From NCBI GenBank assembly GCA_002737345.1, contig NSIK01000004.1, positions 1 to 64,000 of the forward strand: DNA of 64,000 nucleotides, read 5' to 3'. Below, piece by piece: positions 32,440-41,136 of the stretch. The position numbers and the translations under genes were made by a program. This DNA is from Nitrospirota bacterium. Lineage in GTDB: Bacteria; Nitrospirota; Nitrospiria; Nitrospirales; Nitrospiraceae. Under the pieces are notes generated by a model. That model was not told the DNA's origin. It made no database searches and saw nothing but the letters and a program-made list of their open reading frames with translations. Each line of letters opens with the position of its first letter. Within the stretch, counting starts at the first letter, position 1.

Positions 32440-33309
32440 ATGGCACAGTTTCACTCAGGCGAACGTATTCATTTGATCGATAAGAAGGGGCGGCAGTATG
32501 CCCTAACCTTAAAGGCCGGCGATCGCTACCAACTGAGCGGTCACAAAATTGATCATGACGACCTCATCGGAAAGCCGGACGGTTCTCTGGTCACGCTCTC
32601 GGGCAATAAGGCGATGTTGGCGCTCAAGCCGACCTTCGGCGATTATGTGTTGAAGATGCCGCGGGGGGCGCAGGTCTTGTATCCGAAAGATTTGGCCCTT
32701 ATTCCCATGTGGGCGGATGTCTATCCAGGCGCGCGCGTGTTTGAGGCGGGGACCGGCTCCGGAGCTTTGACGATGGCCCTTTTGCGGGCCGTGGGCCCGC
32801 GCGGCCTGGTCGTGACCTACGAAGCCCGCGAGGATTTTGCGAAAACGGCGATGACGAATATTGAACGGTACATGGGCCCGATGCCGAATCTCATTCCGCT
32901 TCGCCGGAACGTGTATGAGGGGGTTAGCCTGCTCGATGATGGCCTGCCTTTCGATCGTCTAGTGCTCGACCTTCCGGAGCCCTGGCAGGTGGTGCCCCAT
33001 GCGGCCCAGGCCCTTCGTTCCGGCGGGATCTATTTGAGTTTTGTGCCCACCGTCCCTCAAGCAGTGCAAACAGTTGAGGCCCTTGAGAAGGCCATGGTCT
33101 TCGGCATGATTGAAACGTTTGAAACGCTCTTGCGGACCTGGTCGATTCAGGGCCGCAGCGTCCGGCCGGATCACCGTATGGTCGCCCATTCAGGCTTTAT
33201 TACTGTGGCTAGAAAAATCGAATCAGGTTTGTGGCCCACTGCGCCAGCCGATGAGGCTGTAGGCGAGGGTGCCGATGACCGTCACGAGCAAAAGGACGAC
33301 GCGCGATGA
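32440..33309 (+). CDS. trmI: tRNA (adenine-58-N1)-methyltransferase
   Basis: Makes m1A58 in the T-loop of tRNAs. 289 residues. An N-terminal beta domain (about 1-70) starting FHSGERIHLIDKKGRQYAL, then the SAM-binding fold with VFEAGTGSGALTMALLRAVG (about 100-119), VVTYEAREDFAKTAMTNIE, the DRLVLDLPEPWQVVPHA catalytic motif (about 170) and YLSFVPTVPQAVQTVEAL. The C-terminal tail after KIESGLWPT is extra and acidic/basic mixed (GEGADDRHEQKDDAR). The stop overlaps the SDR start by four bases. Confidence 0.92.
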   Translation: MAQFHSGERIHLIDKKGRQYALTLKAGDRYQLSGHKIDHDDLIGKPDGSLVTLSGNKAMLALKPTFGDYVLKMPRGAQVLYPKDLALIPMWADVYPGARVFEAGTGSGALTMALLRAVGPRGLVVTYEAREDFAKTAMTNIERYMGPMPNLIPLRRNVYEGVSLLDDGLPFDRLVLDLPEPWQVVPHAAQALRSGGIYLSFVPTVPQAVQTVEALEKAMVFGMIETFETLLRTWSIQGRSVRPDHRMVAHSGFITVARKIESGLWPTAPADEAVGEGADDRHEQKDDAR

Positions 33310-34061
33310 ATCGCTTGAGTGGAAAGGTCGCGATCGTCACGGGGGGCAACGCCGGCATCGGTGAAGCCATTGCTAAAGCCTTTGCGCGCGAAGGGGCCTC
33401 GGTCGTGATTACGGGACGACGGCAAGGAGAGCTGGATCGGGTCGTGGGCGACATTGTGAAGGAGCAGGGCAAGGCTATGGCCGTGGCTGGCTCAGTTACA
33501 GATGAAGTGCATGTCCAGGAGACAGTGCGGCGGACCGTGCAGCAGTTCGGGCGGATCGATATTCTCGTGAACAATGCGGGGGTCGGGGATTTTGGTAAAC
33601 GTCTGCATGAAATCGATGATGCGACCTGGGCGCAGGTTTTCGATGTTAATTTGACCGGAGTGTTTCGTATGACACGGGCTTCCCTGCCGCAGATGTTGAA
33701 GCAGGGGCAGGGGGCGATCGTCACGATTTCCTCCATCGCGAGTCTGGTCGGCCTTCCCACCTTGTCTGCCTATGCAGCCTCCAAGGGGGCGCTGGATGCC
33801 ATGACCAGAGCTCTCGCGGTGGATTACGCCAAGGATGGCATCCGCTGCAACGTGGTGAACCCCGGACTGATCGATACGCCGATGGCTGCGCCTCTGATGA
33901 GCAATCCCGAGCAACTGGACCCCATTCTGGCGCATTATCCTATCAGGCGAGTCGGGAAGCCGGAAGAAGTGGCCAGCATGGTCCTCTATCTCGCGTCCGA
34001 CGAGGCCGCCTGGGTCACAGGCGGAACCTTTCCGGTCGATGGTGGCATGACCATTTCCTGA
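33306..34061 (+). CDS. SDR-family oxidoreductase
   Basis: 251-residue short-chain dehydrogenase/reductase, the classical type. Nucleotide-binding TGGNAGIGEAIAKAF (about 12-26), NNAGVGDFGK, catalytic Ser in SSIASLVGLP, and the YAASKGALD motif (Tyr/Lys near 157-161). GRR after the second strand suggests NADP. The substrate is not evident; closest in feel to FabG-like 3-oxoacyl reductases or 7-alpha-hydroxysteroid-type SDRs. Coupled to trmI (ATGA overlap) and followed by aroE 21 bases later. Confidence 0.88.
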   Translation: MNRLSGKVAIVTGGNAGIGEAIAKAFAREGASVVITGRRQGELDRVVGDIVKEQGKAMAVAGSVTDEVHVQETVRRTVQQFGRIDILVNNAGVGDFGKRLHEIDDATWAQVFDVNLTGVFRMTRASLPQMLKQGQGAIVTISSIASLVGLPTLSAYAASKGALDAMTRALAVDYAKDGIRCNVVNPGLIDTPMAAPLMSNPEQLDPILAHYPIRRVGKPEEVASMVLYLASDEAAWVTGGTFPVDGGMTIS

Positions 34062-34082
34062 GGTGCGGCGATTCTCGAACCT

Positions 34083-34937
34083 ATGGATATCAACGCAAAT
34101 ACTCAGGTCTGCGGCGTCATCGGCAATCCCGTCGAACATTCGCTTTCTCCCGCGATTCATAATGCTGCGTTTCAGAAACTCGGGTTGAACTTCGTCTATC
34201 TGGCTTTCCGCGTCGCAGCGATCGGCGACGCGATCAAGGGGTTGCGCGCCCTGGGTAACTTTCGTGGCGCCAGCGTGACCATTCCCCATAAAGTAGCGGC
34301 CGTGCCGTTTCTCGATACGCTCGAGCCGACCGCCCGTCATATCGGCGCGATCAATACGATCGTGGCTGAGGGCGGAAGCCTGACCGGCTACAACACCGAT
34401 GCGACCGGCGCCTTGCGCGCGTTGCGCGAAGGTGGCGTAGCCTTAAAAGGGCAGCATGTGGTCATGCTTGGGTCTGGAGGCGCAGCCCGCGCGATCGCTT
34501 TTGCGCTCGGGACAGAGGCGGGAATCGCACGGTTGAGCTTACTGGGAATCGATGAAGGGGAACGCACCGCTCTGGCGCAGGATCTCCAATCGAAGACAGG
34601 GCTCACAGTGCAGGCAGCGCCGTTGGATGACGCGACCCTGCGACAGATTTTGCCGGAGGCTCAGGTGCTGGTCCATTGCACCCCGATGGGGATGTCGCCC
34701 AATGTGCAGGGAACCTCTGTGCCTGGTCTCTTGCTCCATGCGGGGCTGACGGTCATGGACATCGTGTACAACCCTCGGGAGACCAGGCTGCTGAGGGAGG
34801 CGAAGGCGGCGGGCTGCCGCACGATTCCAGGGCTCGAGATGTTCCTCCATCAAGCAGCGGCGCAGTTCGAACTCTGGACCAACCAGGCCGCGCCGACGGA
34901 CGTCATGCGCTCCGTGCTGGAGTCCCGCTTCTCATGA
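34083..34937 (+). CDS. aroE: Shikimate dehydrogenase
   Basis: NADP-dependent 3-dehydroshikimate to shikimate. 284 residues. CGVIGNPVEHSLSPAIHNAAF (about 10-30), the catalytic Lys in SVTIPHKVAAVPFLD (about 64-78), GYNTDATGALRALRE, the nucleotide loop MLGSGGAARAIAFALG (about 129-144) and the C-terminal GLEMFLHQAAAQFELWT. The stop overlaps the aroK start by four bases. Confidence 0.96.
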   Translation: MDINANTQVCGVIGNPVEHSLSPAIHNAAFQKLGLNFVYLAFRVAAIGDAIKGLRALGNFRGASVTIPHKVAAVPFLDTLEPTARHIGAINTIVAEGGSLTGYNTDATGALRALREGGVALKGQHVVMLGSGGAARAIAFALGTEAGIARLSLLGIDEGERTALAQDLQSKTGLTVQAAPLDDATLRQILPEAQVLVHCTPMGMSPNVQGTSVPGLLLHAGLTVMDIVYNPRETRLLREAKAAGCRTIPGLEMFLHQAAAQFELWTNQAAPTDVMRSVLESRFS

Positions 34938-35443
34938 ACATCGTCCTGATCGGCTATCGGGGGACCGGCAAGAGTACGGTGGGCCGGCGGCTTGCGGCGC
35001 GGTTGGGACGGGACTGTCTGTCGACTGATGCAGAGATTGTTGCCCGGGCGAAGCGGACCATTCCTGAGATTGTGGCGCAAGATGGCTGGGAGCATTTTCG
35101 CGATCTGGAGTCTGCTGTCTGTCGTGAGCTGGCAGACCGCGACCCGCTCGTGATCGATACAGGAGGCGGGGCCATCCTTCGTCCGCAGAATGTCGAGGCG
35201 CTCAAAAAGATCGGCACCTTATTTTGGCTGACGGCCTCCGTCGAGACGATTGCGAAACGGATTGGCGGGGATAATCAGCGCCCCTCGCTGACCGCGACCA
35301 AATCGTTCGTTGAGGAAATTCAGGATGTGTTGCGGGACCGGGAACCGAAGTATCGAGCCGCCGCTGATCACATCATTGCGACGGACGGTCGAACGATCGA
35401 TCAATTGGTTGAGGCGCTGCTCGCATTGCTTCCCCGTTCTTGA
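34934..35443 (+). CDS. aroK: Shikimate kinase
   Basis: Phosphorylates shikimate. 169 residues from the ATG at 34934 (MNIVLIGYRGTGKSTVGRRL); a longer frame upstream lies inside aroE. Walker A GYRGTGKSTVGRRLAARLG (about 7-25), DAEIVARAKRTIPEIV, the DLESAVCREL shikimate-contact region, the TGGGAILRPQNVEAL motif and the lid RPSLT. Coupled with aroE (ATGA). tRNA-Arg follows 34 bases later. Confidence 0.95.
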   Translation: MNIVLIGYRGTGKSTVGRRLAARLGRDCLSTDAEIVARAKRTIPEIVAQDGWEHFRDLESAVCRELADRDPLVIDTGGGAILRPQNVEALKKIGTLFWLTASVETIAKRIGGDNQRPSLTATKSFVEEIQDVLRDREPKYRAAADHIIATDGRTIDQLVEALLALLPRS

Positions 35444-35477
35444 CAAGGTCTCACTCGAAGTGTTTGAAATACCCGAT

Positions 35478-35554
35478 GCGCCCGTAGCTCAATTGGATAG
35501 AGCATCGGACTTCGGATCCGAGGGTTGGGGGTTCAAGTCCCTCCGGGCGCACCA
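35478..35554 (+). tRNA. tRNA-Arg (anticodon TCG)
   Basis: 77 bases with a full cloverleaf: acceptor GCGCCCG/CGGGCGC, D-arm GCTC...GAGC, anticodon stem TCGGA/TCCGA with loop CTTCGGA (anticodon TCG, reading CGA), T-arm with GGTTCAAGTCCC, discriminator A and an encoded CCA at 35552-35554. A tyrosine-recombinase remnant abuts its 3' side. Confidence 0.95.
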
Positions 35555-36005
35555 GTGAATCAACAGGTTGCATCTCCTCCTTCCACTCCTTCTCCTGACT
35601 GGTCACGGCTCCAGAAAGACTTCCTCGATTGACCGCATCCCGAAAGTGTCCTGGCGCGAGATGGGCATACCGGAGAGTGGTCTGAATATCACGGTGGCCG
35701 GTGAAGGCCAAGACCGTCGGGATCCAGGTCGCCAAGATTCAGGCCGATGAGAAGGCGAAGCTCAAGCAAGTCATTGCAACCTCGACGCAGAAGGCGCCGT
35801 ATAGTTTCTCCCTCCCCTGTTTTCGTACCATTCACTATAGGTCGGACGAATCGCCCTCCCCGTAGGGACGAGGCCTCTTCCGGTCGTCCCGTAATATATT
35901 CTCGAGCAGAGTCGCGCTATGGTATAAGGCTGCGTAGGAATCGACGCGAAGATCCTTCGATTCTGATATCGTACCGTCTCAATCATGGAGCGAGGGGTCT
36001 ATAGG
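35555..36005. other. 450-base region with gene debris after tRNA-Arg
   Basis: Contains the integrase remnant (35576-35735, minus strand). Directly past it, the plus strand at about 35704-35770 reads KTVGIQVAKIQADEKAKLKQ, a coding-like fragment without start or family. From 35810 to 35960 the sequence is AT-richer and no gene is supported. The whole block looks like the scar of a lost integrative element. Confidence 0.55.
35576..35735 (-). pseudogene. Tyrosine recombinase (integrase) C-terminal remnant
   Basis: The minus strand encodes LAFTGHRDIQTTLRYAHLAP followed by GHFRDAVNRGSL: the final catalytic block of phage-type integrases, with the GH motif and the nucleophilic Tyr in LRYAHLAP. Only about 55 codons remain; the Arg-His-Arg core upstream is gone. 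Beyond the remnant the frame runs on through the antisense of the tRNA, which produces a meaningless tail. The position flush with the tRNA 3' end marks an old integration site. Confidence 0.8.
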
Positions 36006-36569
36006 ATGGAACAGGCAGTGCCGCCAACAGCTTCGCGATACGAAATCGCCACCGTGGCAGGCGGGTGCTTTTGGTGTCTTGAAGCGGTTTATGACCAGAT
36101 GCAGGGTGTGGTGTCAGTCGAGTCAGGCTATATTGGCGGCCAGGTGGATGCCCCGACTTATGAAGCGGTCTGTAGCGGAACAACTGGCCATGCCGAAGCG
36201 GTGCGGATCAACTTCGATCCCGCTATCGTTAGTCATCGTGAGTTGCTCGAGGTCTTGTTCGTCATCCATGATCCGACGACACTCAACCGGCAGGGGCATG
36301 ATAGCGGGACGCAATACCGCTCCGCCATTTTCTTCCATACGCCGGAGCAACAGCAGATGGCGGAGGACGTGATCGCGGCGATCACCAAAGAGGGGCTCTA
36401 TCCCGACCCCATCGTGACGCAAGTGGTGCCGGCTGGGATCTGGTACGAGGCTGAGCCTTACCATCAAGAGTATTTTATGCGGCATCCCTTCGAGGGATAC
36501 TGTACGGCGGTCGTCCTGCCCAAGGTCATCAAGTTTCGCAAACTGTTCACCGCAAAGCTCAAACCATAG
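36006..36569 (+). CDS. msrA: Peptide-methionine (S)-S-oxide reductase
   Basis: Repairs oxidised methionine. 187 residues from the ATG at 36006 (MEQAVPPTASRYEIA), with GAGGGG nine bases upstream; an earlier in-frame ATG at 35985 is possible. Catalytic GGCFWCLEAVYDQM (about 19-32) with the nucleophilic Cys, GYIGGQVDAPTYEAVCSGTTGHAEAV, YRSAIFFHTPEQQ and the YHQEYF motif. No MsrB domain fused. Confidence 0.95.
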   Translation: MEQAVPPTASRYEIATVAGGCFWCLEAVYDQMQGVVSVESGYIGGQVDAPTYEAVCSGTTGHAEAVRINFDPAIVSHRELLEVLFVIHDPTTLNRQGHDSGTQYRSAIFFHTPEQQQMAEDVIAAITKEGLYPDPIVTQVVPAGIWYEAEPYHQEYFMRHPFEGYCTAVVLPKVIKFRKLFTAKLKP

Positions 36570-36742
36570 CGAAGCCCGATTCGTCCATTCTGCCCTGTCG
36601 TACGAACCGGTTCACTCGTCCAGCCAGGCATCCACCTGCCGGTCCGCCAGTGAGAAAGTCTTCCAACGCTTGCCAATTCAGAAGATTCTGCTATATTTCC
36701 CATAGGACGTCTCGCAGGGTAACCGCACGGAGCATTGCGTCT

Positions 36743-37804
36743 ATGTCTCGATCGCAGACCGAGGCCGTTATATCGTCAGAGGGAACCCACCGAGAACCTG
36801 AATGGGTCTCCTGGCCGGACGAGAAGATCCTGGCCCTTCCTATGTGCCGCCTTGGCCTCACCCTGGACGGGGCCTTTCTGTCAGAGCAAATCAAACAACT
36901 CTATTCCGAACTCGAAGCGCGCCAGCTCACCTTCCGCCCTCACTTTTGGTTGTCGAACGAATGGTTCACCCCGGATGGGGTGCCGGGGATCGCCATTCCC
37001 TTTTACCTGGCCCATCCGCGCCTCGCGAAGCTTGAGTTAGGGCAGATGTTCGAGGTCGAGGGGGGGACGCCGGAATGGTGCATGCGTATTTTGCGTCATG
37101 AGGCAGGCCATGCCATTGAGAACGCCTATCGCTTGCGCCGGCTGCGGAGCCGACAACAGGTATTCGGTTGTTCGTCCCAGCCCTACCCGAAATATTACAG
37201 TCCTAAGCCCTATAGCCGGAGTTTCGTGCGCCATCTCGACGTCTGGTACGCGCAAAGCCATCCGGATGAAGATTTTGCGGAGACTTTTGCGGTGTGGCTC
37301 ACGCCGGACTCGACGTGGGCCGACCGCTACAAGGGCTGGCCTGTTCTCAGGAAACTTCAATATGTCGATGGGTTGATGCAGGGGCTGGCCGGCGCTCCTC
37401 CCAAGGTGGTGACGAACGAGGCAATCGATCCGCTCCCGGACTTGAAGAAGACGGTGGGCGAGCATTACGAGCGAAAACGCAGGCACTACGGAATCGAGCA
37501 CCGGTCATTGTACGACCCGGACTTGAAGCAGTTATTTTCCGACGCGCCAGCCCATGCCGACAACATGAGCGCTGCCACGTTCTTAAACCGTTTCCGGAAA
37601 GAGGTGCGACGGAAGGTGTCGGCCTGGACCGGGGAATATCAATATACGATCGACCAGGTGCTCGAGGACATGATTCAGCGCTGCCGCCAGCTCCACTTGC
37701 ATCTTCCGCGCGCGGAGGAGCAGGCGAAGCTGGATTTTACGATTTTGTTGACTGTGCATACGATGAACTTTTTGCGTAGCGGGCGGCATAAGGTGGCGGT
37801 ATGA
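36743..37804 (+). CDS. Putative zinc-binding metallopeptidase
   Basis: 353 residues from the ATG at 36743 (MSRSQTEAV), with GGAG about ten bases upstream; a longer GTG frame is less likely. The zinc motif HEAGH sits at 119-123 within ILRHEAGHAIENAYRLRRL, and a likely third ligand is the Glu of DEDFAETFAVWLTPD about 65 residues later, the gluzincin pattern. No signal peptide, so a cytoplasmic protein. It matches by feel the putative zinc-binding metallopeptidase family of unknown substrate. The stop overlaps the start of the ATP-grasp gene (ATGA), so the two are made together. Confidence 0.8.
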   Translation: MSRSQTEAVISSEGTHREPEWVSWPDEKILALPMCRLGLTLDGAFLSEQIKQLYSELEARQLTFRPHFWLSNEWFTPDGVPGIAIPFYLAHPRLAKLELGQMFEVEGGTPEWCMRILRHEAGHAIENAYRLRRLRSRQQVFGCSSQPYPKYYSPKPYSRSFVRHLDVWYAQSHPDEDFAETFAVWLTPDSTWADRYKGWPVLRKLQYVDGLMQGLAGAPPKVVTNEAIDPLPDLKKTVGEHYERKRRHYGIEHRSLYDPDLKQLFSDAPAHADNMSAATFLNRFRKEVRRKVSAWTGEYQYTIDQVLEDMIQRCRQLHLHLPRAEEQAKLDFTILLTVHTMNFLRSGRHKVAV

Positions 37805-38823
37805 AGCGGCTTCGTGTCCTCGTGCTCATGCATGAAGATCTGGTTCCTCCGGATCACCTCAACGGGCAGGACCTGGGCAGCGCCAAGTGGAGGACGGAAT
37901 ACGATGTCGTGTCGACGCTTCGGAAGCTCGGCCATGAGGTGAAGCCGATCGGGGTCAAGAGCGATCTCGGGGTGCTTCGCTCCGCCATCGAGGACTGGAA
38001 GCCGCACATTGCCTTCAATCTGCTCGAGGAGTTCGACGGGGTATCGGTGTACGATCAGAACGTCGTCTCGTATCTTGAGCTGCTGCATGTGCCCTATACC
38101 GGATGCAACCCCCGGGGGTTAATGCTCGCGCGCGACAAGGTGCTGGCCAAGAAGCTGTTCTCCTTCCATCGCATTCCATCTCCTGATTTTATGGTGGTGC
38201 CGCAGGGGCGGGCCGTGAAGCGGCGCAAGGGGTTAGCCTTCCCCTTAATCGTGAAGTCGGTGACCGAGGAGGCCTCGCTAGGCATCTCCCAGGCCTCCAT
38301 CGTGCAGGACGACGACAAGCTTAAAGAACGAGTCGCCTTCATCCATATGAGCGTGGGGACCGGCGCACTCATCGAGCAATATATTGAGGGGCGCGAATTC
38401 TATGTCGGGGTGATGGGAAACGGGCATGTCCAGGCCTTGCCGATGTGGGAGTTGATCATGGACAAGCTGCCGGAAGACGCCAGACGGATTGCGACCGAGC
38501 GAGTCAAATGGAGTCGCGCCTATCAAGATAAGTATGGGATTAAGTCAGGCGAAGCCAAGAATCTTCCCGAGGGAAAAGCCGAGGAGATTCAGCATCTCGC
38601 GAAGCGGGTCTATCGTTCGCTCGGGTTGAGCGGCTATGCCCGCATCGACATGCGCATGGACGAGCAGGGGAAGGTTTTCGTGCTGGAGGCCAATCCCAAC
38701 CCGCAAATCGCGGAAGACGAAGACTTTGCGGACTCGGCCGAGAAGGCCGACTATGCCTACAAAGATCTGCTGCAAGAATTGATTCACATCGGTCTTCGCC
38801 GGCATCCGGTCAAAGCGGCGTAA
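37801..38823 (+). CDS. ATP-grasp ligase, D-Ala-D-Ala ligase-like
   Basis: 340 residues. ATP-grasp fold: LLEEFDGVSVYDQNVVSYLE (about 62-82), GCNPRGLMLARDKVLAKKLF, IVKSVTEEASLGISQASIV (ATP-binding Lys and glycine loop, about 150-168), LIEQYIEGREFYVGVMGN and the Mg-binding VFVLEANPNPQIAEDEDFADSA (about 297). True Ddl ends this motif with EVNTxPGxT; here NPNPQIAEDEDFA replaces it, so the acceptor is probably not D-alanine. Coupled to the metallopeptidase upstream, which suggests a ligase/peptidase pair acting on a common peptide or amino-acid product (inference). Confidence 0.82.
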   Translation: MKRLRVLVLMHEDLVPPDHLNGQDLGSAKWRTEYDVVSTLRKLGHEVKPIGVKSDLGVLRSAIEDWKPHIAFNLLEEFDGVSVYDQNVVSYLELLHVPYTGCNPRGLMLARDKVLAKKLFSFHRIPSPDFMVVPQGRAVKRRKGLAFPLIVKSVTEEASLGISQASIVQDDDKLKERVAFIHMSVGTGALIEQYIEGREFYVGVMGNGHVQALPMWELIMDKLPEDARRIATERVKWSRAYQDKYGIKSGEAKNLPEGKAEEIQHLAKRVYRSLGLSGYARIDMRMDEQGKVFVLEANPNPQIAEDEDFADSAEKADYAYKDLLQELIHIGLRRHPVKAA

Positions 38824-39022
38824 CGCGCTCCCTCCCCCCACAGCCCTTGATCTTTCATTTGACTGTTAGCCTGCCTATCCTGGCAGGGCTCAGATCCTAC
38901 GTCGGCGACGGCGTTCGTCTTTGTGACGGATGTCAGGGAAGGGGGCGGATGAGGGCAGGCCGCTTGAGGATGGCGGCGGCGGTAGCGTATTCTCTGGGCC
39001 TCTAAACGATCGAAGGAGAGAT

Positions 39023-39517
39023 ATGTCCGCTCATGCTATGACGCCGAAGCAAGCCGCCGTTGCCTTGATGGCGGCCATGCCGATTGGCCCCTCCGTTCAG
39101 CAGCTGGAGGAATATGGGATTGAGTCGACGACGGAGCAGGCTCAGGCGATCGCACACGAAGTGCTCTCGTTGAACTTGTTTTGGATGTTCGCCTCTATTG
39201 AGGCGCATATTCTGCAAAAGTATCAGGCTGTCTTATCGGAGTTTATTTTGGACACGATGGAGGCGGGATGGGGCAAGACCATTCCCGTCGGGTCGACTGC
39301 CTGGACTGCGTACCTCACGGAATGGCAGGAGCGCTGTGGTCGGTACGGGCGGCTCGTGGAGGAAGGGTTAAGCCCGCTGGCAGTGAGTGCGGCAGCCGCT
39401 GAGTTGATGGAGGAGCGCCGCCTGGTCACAGAGGGAGAACAGCGAAACCTCCTGACTCTCTTGGTCGACTTTGTGCCGGTCGATACGTACGGGCAATTAC
39501 TGCAAGACGTCGGGTAA
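39023..39517 (+). CDS. Hypothetical helical protein
   Basis: 164 residues from the ATG at 39023, preceded by GAAGGAGAG. Predicted mostly alpha-helical, soluble, no signal peptide. Distinct stretches: TPKQAAVALMAAMPIGPSVQ, NLFWMFASIEAHILQKYQ and RRLVTEGEQRNLLTLLVDF. No family recognised. Convergent with gpmA; preceded by about 200 bases without a gene that contain a GCCTGCC/GGCAGGG hairpin. Confidence 0.65.
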   Translation: MSAHAMTPKQAAVALMAAMPIGPSVQQLEEYGIESTTEQAQAIAHEVLSLNLFWMFASIEAHILQKYQAVLSEFILDTMEAGWGKTIPVGSTAWTAYLTEWQERCGRYGRLVEEGLSPLAVSAAAAELMEERRLVTEGEQRNLLTLLVDFVPVDTYGQLLQDVG

Positions 39518-39539
39518 TCCACCAGTCCGCCGTGACCGG

Positions 39540-40145
39540 TCAGAGATAGCGGTGAGTGACGACCTTCCCTGTCCCGTCCAATTCATAGAGTAGCGGCGCG
39601 CCGGTCGGGATATTCAACTCCAGCACTTGTTCCCGTGAGAGCTGCTCCAGCTCCATGATCAGGGCCCGCAAGCTGTTGCCGTGCGCCGCGATGAGAATCG
39701 TTTCTCCTTTCAGGAGATAGGGCTTGATGGTCTGTTCATAGTAGGGCAGCACCCGCTCCGCTGTGTCTTTCAGACTTTCCCCGCCCGGCGGAGGGACGTC
39801 GTAACTCCGCCGCCAGATTTTCACCTGGGCCTCGCCGTATTTCTTTGCGGTCTCGGCCTTGTTCAATCCCTGTAGGTCGCCATACATCCTTTCGTTGAGG
39901 GCCGGGTCCCGCTCGGTGGGAATTTTCGGTTGACCGATCACGTCCAGCGCCAGCCGGAGCGTTTCGTTCGCCCGTTCGAGTACGGAGGTGAAGGCACGAT
40001 CGAAGGTGAAGCCCCGGAGTTTCTCTCCCGCATTCTTGGCTTCTTGAACTCCTTTCGGCGTCAAGGGCACATCAACCCATCCGGTGAAACGGTTTTCCAG
40101 ATTCCATTGTGATTCGCCGTGACGCAGCAGCACTAATCGAGTCAT
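39540..40145 (-). CDS. gpmA: 2,3-bisphosphoglycerate-dependent phosphoglycerate mutase
   Basis: Glycolysis/gluconeogenesis: interconverts 3- and 2-phosphoglycerate. 201 residues, shorter than E. coli GpmA (250), as in many bacteria lacking the C-terminal insert. Catalytic [26 protein letters not shown] (His near residue 8), [11 protein letters not shown], the [17 protein letters not shown] motif with Glu, and [13 protein letters not shown] (second His). Confidence 0.94.
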   Translation of the reverse strand: MTRLVLLRHGESQWNLENRFTGWVDVPLTPKGVQEAKNAGEKLRGFTFDRAFTSVLERANETLRLALDVIGQPKIPTERDPALNERMYGDLQGLNKAETAKKYGEAQVKIWRRSYDVPPPGGESLKDTAERVLPYYEQTIKPYLLKGETILIAAHGNSLRALIMELEQLSREQVLELNIPTGAPLLYELDGTGKVVTHRYL

Positions 40146-40287
40146 GGTTTATTCCTCTTGCGTCGGAAGCGATTTTGCGACAGGTCGCAAGCATACTGGA
40201 ACAGCCGATCAAGTCAAGCGGTTGCTTTCGCCTGGCGCTGGCAGTACCATTCCTCCTGATTTTCTCCAGAGAGGATAGACTGCCCGT

Positions 40288-41112
40288 ATGACTGCCGCGC
40301 CTCCCCCCGATAAGAACTGGTCCGCACTGGAAGTGTGGTGGAGCGGAATCGGTGAGCGGCTACAGGTTGCCGACCGGGCCCGCGATTTCTTCACAGGCAT
40401 GAGAGCGGACCGCGTCTTTGACCGGATCGCGCAGGCCGGCGGGCAGGCCGACTATATCCTCTTTGTGCTCATGCGCTACTGGGTACCGACGGTGCTTCCG
40501 CCGCTGGGCCGAGAGCGGCTCACCAAGAACGACCCTGACTATTGGCTGGAATCGGAGCAGATTCTTAAGGCGGCCACCGCGCGCCTGCGAGAGCTCAAGC
40601 CTCTCATTGAATTATTGACCACGCCGAACCCTCTGGCAGAGCCGGCCTTCGGAGGGGGAGGGACTTCGTCTCCGGTCCCGGAAATCGAGCTGAGCAAGAT
40701 ACTGGAAGGTATTGCCGAGGTGGCAGGGAGCTACGGAGGCCCGGACTATACCTCGGTTATCAAGCAATTCGATCCGGTTCCGCTTCGACAGACTCAACCA
40801 TTCAAACACAATAAAAAACACAGCGCCGAACTCTGGTTGGTGTTCCTGCTGCGCGAGCATTTTCGCAGCCTCGGCCTCGGCAAGGATCGCTACTGGCAGC
40901 TGATTGCGCCGGTCTGTGCGGCGGCGGCCATCCTTCAGCCGAACGGCCAGGCCTATGCCCCGGATGAGTTGAAGTCCTGGTGGCAGAAGAACTGGCCGCG
41001 CACCTATACGCAGCTAGAGCGGAAGCAGGAATCTTCCGACTCGGGCGGCGCCGCCTACGAAGACGATTTCAGGTGGTTTCAGGTTTGGATCGGATGGCAG
41101 CGGGGCCGGTAG
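40288..41112 (+). CDS. Hypothetical protein
   Basis: 274 residues, unrecognised. Trp-rich and helical, no signal peptide or membrane segment. Notable stretches: WSALEVWWSGIGERLQVADR, GGQADYILFVLMRYWVPTV, a Gly/Pro linker at about 112-124, and HSAELWLVFLLREHFRSLGL. Start ATG at 40288. A single gene divergent from gpmA and convergent with the DUF2628-like gene. Confidence 0.65.
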   Translation: MTAAPPPDKNWSALEVWWSGIGERLQVADRARDFFTGMRADRVFDRIAQAGGQADYILFVLMRYWVPTVLPPLGRERLTKNDPDYWLESEQILKAATARLRELKPLIELLTTPNPLAEPAFGGGGTSSPVPEIELSKILEGIAEVAGSYGGPDYTSVIKQFDPVPLRQTQPFKHNKKHSAELWLVFLLREHFRSLGLGKDRYWQLIAPVCAAAAILQPNGQAYAPDELKSWWQKNWPRTYTQLERKQESSDSGGAAYEDDFRWFQVWIGWQRGR

Positions 41113-41136
41113 AGCTTTTCAGGAAGGTTCGTTTTC

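Noticed and set aside
35451-35735. 94-codon minus-strand protein ending RPEGLEPPTLGSEVRCSIQL
   Set aside because: The tail is the antisense translation of tRNA-Arg, a common annotation artefact. Only the upstream part is a real integrase remnant.
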